From Phyto melanocephala (taxonomy: Eukaryota > Arthropoda > Insecta > Diptera > Rhinophoridae), in NCBI GenBank assembly GCA_941918925.1, contig OW799234.1, positions 72,353,043 through 72,417,042 of the forward strand: a stretch of 64,000 bases of DNA, given 5' to 3'. Made by a program: the position numbers and the translations under genes. Within the stretch, counting starts at the first letter, position 1. Each line of letters opens with the position of its first letter. The notes under the pieces are model-generated. The model did not search any database. It was not told where the DNA came from and was given only the letters and a program-made list of their open reading frames with translations. Of the stretch, positions 57,445 through 64,000 are shown one piece after another.

Positions 57445-58361
57445 CCGGGTGTTTTTTTCAGTGGTATAGAACTTCGAATTGAAATAAAACACAAGAAAAT
57501 CGTTTTAATGACCATCAATTTGGCTTTATTGGAAGGATAATTTTATGCCATTAATGTTTAAATATGATTTCAGGCATGTGGCCGCCGCGGCTGGTTTGAA
57601 TAAAGCCAATTCTACAGGTCCAATTTTTAACCACTTTTTCGAGCATATGGGCCGTATGTCGGCAATAACGCCACGAATGTTGGCTTCCAATTCCCCTAAC
57701 GTTTCTGGTTTGTTGGCGTAGACGAGCGACTTCACATATCCCCAAAGAAAATAATCCAATGGTGTCAAATCACACGATCTTGGTGGCCAATTGACAGGTC
57801 CATTCCGCGAAATTATGCGCTCATCGAATGTTTCCTTCAATAAATCGATTGTGGCGTGCGCTGTGTGGCATGTAGCGCCGTCTTGTTGGAACCACAACTC
57901 ATCCACATTCATGCCATCCAATTCGGGAACAAAATAGTCGGTTATCATGGCTCTATACCGGTCTCCATTAACGTTAACTGCCTCTCCAGCATTATTTCGG
58001 AAGAAGTATGGCCCAATGACTCCACCAGCCCATAGAGCACACCAAACAGTTAGTTTTTGTGGATGTAATGGCGTCTCAAGGGTCGCATGTGGATTCTCTT
58101 CACTCCAAATGCGGCAATTTTGCTTGTTGACGTAGCCATTCAACCAAAAATGAGCCTCATCACTGAACAAAATTTTGCGATGAGAATCAGCATCGAGATC
58201 AATCTAATTTTCGGCCCATACACCAAAATCACGACGCATTGCATGGTCATGATGAAATGGCAAACCAAACTGAACATAAATGACATTAGAGTTGCCAGAT
58301 TTGACCACAAAATGCCAGTTTTATCTCTATTCGAAAAACAAACCTGTAAAAAAACACCCGG
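57445..58361 (-). mobile_element. DD41D mariner-type element with TA duplication, 917 bp
   Basis: Ends CCGGGTGTTTTTTTCAG and (reversed) CCGGGTGTTTTTTTACAG, flanked by TA at 57443-57444 and 58362-58363. Shorter than a full mariner because the N-terminal half of the transposase is deleted. Confidence 0.88.
57526..58235 (-). pseudogene. DD41D mariner-type transposase, catalytic half only
   Basis: From 58235 the frame reads RRDFGVWAEN, a stop, then an uninterrupted stretch to 57526. This holds all three acidic sites: FSDEAHFWLNG, QQDGATCHTAHATIDLL, and SCDLTPLDYFLWGYVKS, with VWCALWAGGVIGPYFF and NGDRYRAMITDYFVPEL between. There are 41 residues between the second and third catalytic Asp. The C-terminus has the KPAAAATCL motif and stops at 57526. 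The HTH half is absent, so the copy cannot encode a full transposase. The long intact catalytic frame makes this the best-preserved copy in the window. Confidence 0.87.
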
Positions 58362-58830
58362 TATAACAAAATGTATAATGAATTTGCAATTTGCTACACT
58401 TTACTTCATTTGAAATATAAAAAGCTTGAGCAAAATTGGCTGTACATATGTACATATATGCTCAGAAGCAAATAAGTGACAGCTGCTGTTTTTAACATTT
58501 TTTTTAAGTAATAATAAAATTTATAAAATATAATACTAATATGTAATGAAACAAAATTTCAGTGAAGATGTAATTCGGATTAAAAAAAAAGAATGCTCAC
58601 GATATGCCGTAATATGCACAGCAAATTTACACAGGTTCAAGCGAAAGTACGCTTATAATGTAATTTATTTTGTAAAATTGCTTACAAAACTGTAACTTTC
58701 AATACTATTGCATTAAATTTTTGTATCGAGGTGTATTTGTGTGAAATGTATTAGAATCAGTGAAAAACTCAATTTCGTAAAAAATACGAGTAAGGGCCTT
58801 TCCGCTTGTGATCATCGATATGCATATTTC

Positions 58831-59252
58831 AGTCTTTTTATATTTTATTTTATTATTGCATAACCTGACACTATATTACATAAAGTTGATTAGGGGTGTT
58901 AATGTTACATGTTCTTTTTTCTGCTATCAGATTGAAATTATTGAATAAATAAATTTATATAATTGATTACAAATATTAAGACATATTTGTCAGATTGTAT
59001 GAGTAATACAATAATGCTTAAAGTACCTTGTAGAAAGTCCCAAAAAATAGTTCTCTGTTTTGAGGAATTGTCTAATTTATGTTCTATTAATATAAATATA
59101 AAAAGTAAATTCACTATAGCTATTTGGCTAAATTTTATAAACCATGTCATTTACTTTTGTGTGAAATTCACTGTTACGTTTAAAACTTTTTAATGATTTT
59201 TCGAAACTCCAGTTAAAGAATACTAAAAACTTGTATTGCTCTCACATTTGTT
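58831..59252. other. AT-rich spacer, nothing recognised
   Basis: No coding or repeat signature. Confidence 0.5.
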
Positions 59253-60119
59253 TTTATACCCTATAAAGTACATATTGTCTGAAAGCTTATGAATAGGGGA
59301 GCCGATTGGGTAATGTCCGTCTGTTCGTGTGTATGTTAAAATCATCGCCATCACCTAGTCTCGTATGTGGTATCAAAATATTAGAAATATTTGCAAGCAG
59401 ATCGGTATTAAAAATCATCACAATCGTCCTATAACTTTTTCAAATATAAGCAAATAAACACGACTGCCCTCCTTTTTCCCTTATTTTCACAACAAAAATT
59501 TAAAATTTTCCGGACCTAGAATAATTTCTAGACATGTTTGTGACTTATTTGTAAATATGATATGCCTCTTAGAGATATTATTGAAACATTTTGGACAAAT
59601 TGGTCACTAACCAGCAAAGTTATAGGCAAACATTATTTGGAAAAATATATATTTTTTAAATATATCAAATTTTTCAAGCTCCTAAATAATTTTTGGACGC
59701 TTAAGAGACGACAAACCCGTGATCTTGAAAAATATTTCTGCGAAAAACTAACAAATTGATTTGAAACCAACTGAGATATAAGCACCAAAGTACAACTGCT
59801 TCGTTGTTTTTTTTTTTCTAAAATTTACAACAAAAATCGATTTTTTCAGTTTCTATACAATCGAGAGAGCTAATATGTGTATCAAAGTAAAGGACTTGAC
59901 TAGCGCAATATAAGTAATACAATAAAAAATAGAATCCATTATGGCCGCTATGACAAAATGGCGGTCAATAAATTTATATATGGGTCATATCTGGTATTTC
60001 AAAATGTACCCTTGATCTGCCCCCAATATTGATATCATTTGCAAGAGCTTGACTAGTAAAATATTGCTAAAGGGTATTATCAGATTCGGCACGAACGAAT
60101 GTAGCACTTTTGTTTGTTT
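59253..60119 (-). mobile_element. Long-form INE-1/Helentron-like element, left end truncated
   Basis: TATACCCTATAAAGTACATA lacks the usual CTTCAC...GGGTATA start. Then AAGCTTATGAATAGGGGAGC, GTCCGTCTGTTCGTG, ATCGGTATTAAAAATCAT, AAAATGGCGGTCAATAAATT and AGGACTTGACTAGCGCA. It ends GGGTATTATCAGATTCGGCA with a decayed hairpin and TTTGTTTGTT. Confidence 0.75.
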
Positions 60120-61270
60120 TTTTTTTTTATTTTATTCATTATTTTAGCTTTATTTTTCTTTGATTTTTTTTTTACCATTAGCACTTAACATACATAAATA
60201 CATATTTAGTATAATTTAAGACCAAGAAATTCTCTTTTACGCGTCTTTTTCTTATTTGTATATCATTAAAATTTTAATAAAAACTCTGATTTCAATGAAA
60301 ATTAAAAACAAAAAAAATGTACACAAGAAATTGTTGTCTGTCTATTGACTGGAGATGGATATGCGTTGGTGGGTGGGTTGGTTGGTGGTTGATTGTTGCT
60401 GTAAAGCGAGCTAGTATATAGTTGTTGTTTTTTTTTTTTTTTAAAGTAAACTGTTGCGTATGGTGGGTTTGTTTACTTTGCTCAAGTGGGGGATTTTGAA
60501 GCTTGAAGAAGCACAGGTTTCTCATTTTAATTAAAAAAATAAGGATTTTTTTACACTGCTAAAACGATTTGAGTTAATTAAAAAAAAAATAAGAAAAGTT
60601 ATTTTCAAATGTCAATAAATTCAAAGATTGAAATAATTTTTTCTTTTTGTATTCAAAAAAGATATGTAAATATGATTTAAACACTAGCCATTAAGAATAC
60701 ACACATTAAAATTTTTGTCTACATATGTATTTAAAACATAATTGCTGCACCTTTGTTAGAGCATAAGTTGAACTCGGCTTAACCGGTTCCTCTGATTCTT
60801 TTGCTATTGTGTTCGTTATTATTAAGACAAGGGGTTTGTAGGAAAATAAATTAGAAAAATGTTCGTGGCCGCTTTTATTTTTGATGGATGAGGATGACTT
60901 GAGAACGGCTTGACCGATATTTTTGATTTCTTAGGTGTTACATCTATAATTAATAAGTTTGTATAAAAAAAAACAATAAGATTTTAGGGCGTTGTATCCT
61001 AAAATAAGAAAAACAAAATAATAATTTAAATTAAATTTGAGTGTTTTTTTTTAAACTATACTTACAAATATTTTCAAATTTCTTATGCAACATTTACATT
61101 TAAAAGGATATTTGAACTTTACCCGTGTGAAACCGGCTCATGCCTCTAATATAATAAAAAAGGGTGGGGAATTTAAAAGTTTAAATTTAAAAATGAAATA
61201 AAAGAAAAACGGTTTGAAATTTTGCCAAATTTATTTTTTTGTTGTGAAGCACAATTGATCCGCTTAGAAG
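60120..61270. other. AT-rich spacer with no recognised gene
   Basis: A GTTGGTGGGTGGGTTGGTTG run at about 60366 and GTTGTTGT tracts stand out but encode nothing recognisable. A fragment near 60898-60960 (TTGAGAACGGCTTGACCGAT) resembles the tail of the tandem-unit repeats. Confidence 0.45.
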
Positions 61271-61900
61271 TGAAATATTATTTCATGCATATGGCTGCTG
61301 CGGCTGGCTTCAGAGTACCCCATTCGATCAGACCAATTTTCGAGAGTATGGAGTTGTATATCCAATTGTCTCTGGTTTGTCTGCATAAACACTTGTCTTT
61401 AACGGCACCCCACAGAAAATAGCTCAACGGTATAAAATCACAGCTTCTTGCCGGGCAATTGACATCACCATTTCGGCTAATTAAACGGCCATCAAACTTT
61501 GTGCGCAATAAATTGATTGGGGCAAGTTGCACCTTCCCTTTGAAACCAAACATCAATACCATAAATAGCGGTCACAAAGAAATCGGTTATCATGGTGCAA
61601 TAGATGTCTCCATTGACCGTAATGGTAGTAGCACCGTCCTCATTTAAAAAAAAAAATATGGGCCAATGATGCGTCCGCTTCACAAGCCGCATCAAACAGT
61701 CACTCGTAATGGGTGCATTGGCTTCTGTAAGACCACTTTTTGGTCTTCTGAGCCTCCCCAAATACGTCAATTTTCCTTATTAATGTACCTACCAAGATAA
61801 AAATGAGCTTCATTTGAAAATATGTTTTTTTTTCCAATTGCAATTTTCGACCAATTGTCTTTGTTTTGGAAATAAATTTTTCAATGGATCTCAAGCGTAA
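61271..61900 (-). pseudogene. Decayed DD41D-type mariner transposase
   Basis: Minus-strand frames give TYLGRLRRPKSGLTEANAPI, CLMRLVKRTHHWPIFFF, ITVNGDIYCTMITDFFV, WFQREGATC (catalytic Asp replaced by Glu), RLISRNGDVNCPARSCDFIP, SYFLWGAVKDKCL (third Asp position Ser) and KPAAAAICMK. These match the same sites in the 57526-58235 copy. Frameshifts and lost catalytic residues; inverted ends were not found. Confidence 0.75.
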
Positions 61901-62088
61901 ATCAATTAATTTCGTTTAGCGGAGATAATATTTTAAATTTTGTCACAGAACAGAATGACATACATAAGTATTGCCACATTCGAAATAATCGCTAGTTAAA
62001 ATTTAAGTCAAAAAATGGCCCACCTTTTAAAAAAATTTAGAGCAATTATATTTATTTTATGCATGTATTAATAGGCAAGCCTATTTTT

Positions 62089-63498
62089 TATACCCTTCAC
62101 CTGTGGTGCACAAGGGTATATATAGCTTTGTCATTCCGTTTGTAATTTCTACAATTTTCATTTGCGACCCCATAAAGTATATATTTTCTGAAAGCTTATG
62201 AATAGAGGAGTCGATTAAGCCCTGACCGTCTATCCGTGTGTTGGTTGAAATCAACTTTTAGAAGCACCTATATGTTCCTCAGATCTGTATATGGTATCAA
62301 TCTCTTGGAAATATCCAGGAATGAATCGCTATTGAAATTCAGCACAATCGCCCCATAACTTTCTGAGATATGAGCAAAAATCCACGACCACCTCGTTTTT
62401 TTCACAATTACAACAACAACATACATACATACATAAATGTAAACAAGTAAAAGCGCTATATTCGGCCGTGCCGAATCTTATATACCCTTCACAACGTGTA
62501 GTCATGCAATAACAGTAAATTCACGTATGTATGTTAAAAAAACACAAAAAAAAATAAAAAATAAAAAAAAAATTTAAAAAAAAAAAATTTAAAAAAAAAA
62601 TTAAAAAAAAAAAATTATTATATACATATATAATATATATAAAACAAAAAAAAAATAAAAAAAAAATTAAAAAAAAAAAAATAAAAAAAAATAATAATAA
62701 AAATATATATAATATATTAAATAAAAAATAAAAAAAAAATAAAAAAAAAATTAAAAAAAAAAAATTTTAAAAAAATTAAAAAAAAATTTTTTTTGCCTCA
62801 GCTGGGATTCGATGCCACGTTTTCTCTAACCAGTATACACGTTTGTATGTATGTATGTTGTTGTTGTAATGTTGTTTTTATGAAAAGAAAATCGAGGTGG
62901 TCGTGGGTTTTTGCTCATATCTCAGTTGTTTATGTACCGATGTTTCTGATTTTCAATACCGATCTACTCCCGAATATTTCTGATATTTTAATACCTTACC
63001 CGGGTCCAACCTATGTCGGGGGGCTTCAAAAAGTTGATTTCAACATACACACGGACAGACGGTCAGGGCTTAATCGACTCCTCTATTCATAAGCTTTCAG
63101 AAAATATATACTTTATGGGGTCGGAAATGAAAATTGTAGAAATTTCACACGGAATGACAAACCTATATATACCCTTTTTCACTGTGTGAAGAGTATAAAA
63201 ACATACCAAACAAAAAAAAATAAAAAAATAAAATATTAAAAATAAGAAAAAAATAATAAAAAAAACTACAAAAAAAAATTTAAAAAATATAACAAAAAAT
63301 AATAAGATATAAATAATATATTAAATAAAATAAAATAAAATTTTTTTGGCTCAGCTGGGATTCGATGCCACATTTATTCTAACGTGTACGTATGCACGTA
63401 TTTTATATGGGATGAATGGTGATACAAACAATTGTTATTGCACGTTGTGAAGGGTATATAAGATTCGGCACGGCCGAATATAGCACTGTTACTTGTTT
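62089..63498 (-). mobile_element. INE-1/Helentron-like element (outer), split by another element of its own family
   Basis: The left part 62089-62442 runs TATACCCTTCACCTGTGGTG, CCCCATAAAGTATATATTTT, CTGTCCG-type remnant, to CATACATACATAAATGTA. The right part 63199-63498 resumes ACATACCAAACAAAAAAAAA, A/T core, GGCTCAGCTGGGATTCGATG and the terminal hairpin with ACTTGTT. The join matches the uninterrupted order at 9180-9215 (ACATGTAAAAAACATACCAA). Confidence 0.88.
62443..63198 (+). mobile_element. INE-1/Helentron-like element (inner, young-looking)
   Basis: ACAAGTAAAAGCGCTATATTC with perfect hairpin, A/T core at 62540-62790, GCCTCAGCTGGGATTCGATG, GGGGGGCTTCAAAAAGTTGA, one GGACAGAC plus GGTCAGGGC, CTTTATGGGGTCGGAAATGA, end CACTGTGTGAAGAGTATAAA. 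It sits in the opposite orientation inside another copy, so it arrived later. Confidence 0.9.
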
Positions 63499-64000
63499 TT
63501 ATTATGCAGTTTGCGCTCACATTATACAACCGATTTTAACATTTGAATGGAATTTCTCTGCAGATGTTTACAATATCAATTAAAAATGTTTTATTATTAT
63601 TTTAGAAGTTATAAGCGATTAAAGTTGTTATTAACGCATGCGCAAACCATAAATAAGTCTTTAACAAAACAAAAAAAAAGTCTTTAACGAAAAATACAAA
63701 AAGGAATATGTGTTGATACAAATTGTTTTTGCAAAAACCGCGCTTTATGTGAATGGTAGGAAAGAAACAGCTGAGAGAGAGTGCAGTCACCACTACTGGC
63801 GTGTAACAATTTAAACTTCCGTTTAAATTGTATTATTTTATTATTGTTTTAGATTCGTTGTTTACAGTTTATTTGATTAAATTTAAAAAATCATTTACAA
63901 CTAGATTACGGTCGAATAGGTCGATCGCAGAACATCCCAACAAAATAACACATTAGAATATAATGAATTGAAAGTACAGTCGTGTCTGGATATAGTGAAC
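63499..64000. other. Right edge, nothing recognised
   Basis: AT-rich intronic-looking sequence without coding potential. The window stops here, still inside the presumed Smr intron. Confidence 0.5.

Larger units (their letters stand above)
56764..58830. mobile_element. Inverted-repeat element, ATATCGATGGTCACAAGT family (copy C), split by a mariner-type insertion
   Basis: Left end CATATCGTTAGCCACAAGTA then AAAGCCCTAACTC; reversed right end ATATCGATGATCACAAGCGG then AAAGGCCCTTACTC. GAATCAGTGAAAAACTCAA and GTAAAAAATACGAGTAAGG near the right end match copies A and B. An inner pair (AAAGGGTAGTGCAAATTGTG at 56857 versus reversed AAAGTGTAGCAAATTGCAAA near 58384) may mark a second nested element. 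Confidence 0.65.
4228..64000 (+). other. Smr: Probable giant Smr intron (at least 59.8 kb)
   Basis: A strong donor (GTAAGT) stands at 4228, and no later plus-strand stretch resembles the missing SANT2 domain or corepressor C-terminus. Everything to the right edge is repeats, AT-rich single-copy-like DNA and one antisense gene. The intron reading is an inference: a small unrecognised exon or alternative 3' ends for Smr could exist inside. Confidence 0.6.

Overview
The window is AT-rich, repeat-packed nuclear DNA from a higher fly. The evidence is a split gene whose product carries the NCoR/SMRT signature of Drosophila Smrter, fly-style Q/S/T/N/A homopolymer tracts, GT-AG introns, and interspersed repeats built like Drosophila INE-1/DINE-1 (Helentron-associated) elements. 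A calyptrate such as a blowfly or house-fly relative is my guess; no species can be named from the sequence alone.

Layout. 1-4227 (+): two exons of Smrter (Smr), a nuclear-receptor corepressor. The gene is entered mid-coding and left at a clean donor. 4228-64000: no further Smr exon is recognisable, so the rest is most simply one Smr intron of at least 59.8 kb. About 14 kb into it, on the opposite strand, lies a complete two-exon gene (18728-21585) for a 685-residue BTB/POZ protein with two C2H2 zinc fingers. Because the second Smr SANT domain and the C-terminal receptor-interaction region are missing from the window, the BTB-ZF gene is probably nested in Smr.

The remaining ~55 kb is mostly transposon debris. 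Main families: (a) about 18 INE-1/DINE-1-like non-autonomous Helentron relatives ending in an ATTCGGC-CGT-GCCGAAT hairpin, with a variable GGACAGAC minisatellite and a variable A/T core; (b) five Tc1/mariner-type remnants, two of them with a countable DD41D catalytic spacing; (c) three pogo/Tigger-like elements with TA target duplications; (d) a superfamily of repeats with internal ~120-140 bp tandem units centred on GGGCGTGGC; (e) 5'-truncated non-LTR retrotransposon tails, two with readable target-site duplications; (f) several MITEs, two with TAA/TTA duplications. Many insertions are nested two or three deep, so their relative ages can be ordered.

The two host genes are both probable nuclear transcriptional regulators, but the sequence shows no direct functional link beyond the nested arrangement. 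No RNA genes, CRISPR arrays, viral genes or toxin genes were seen. No obviously new biochemical system was found; the most unusual material is the repeat architecture.
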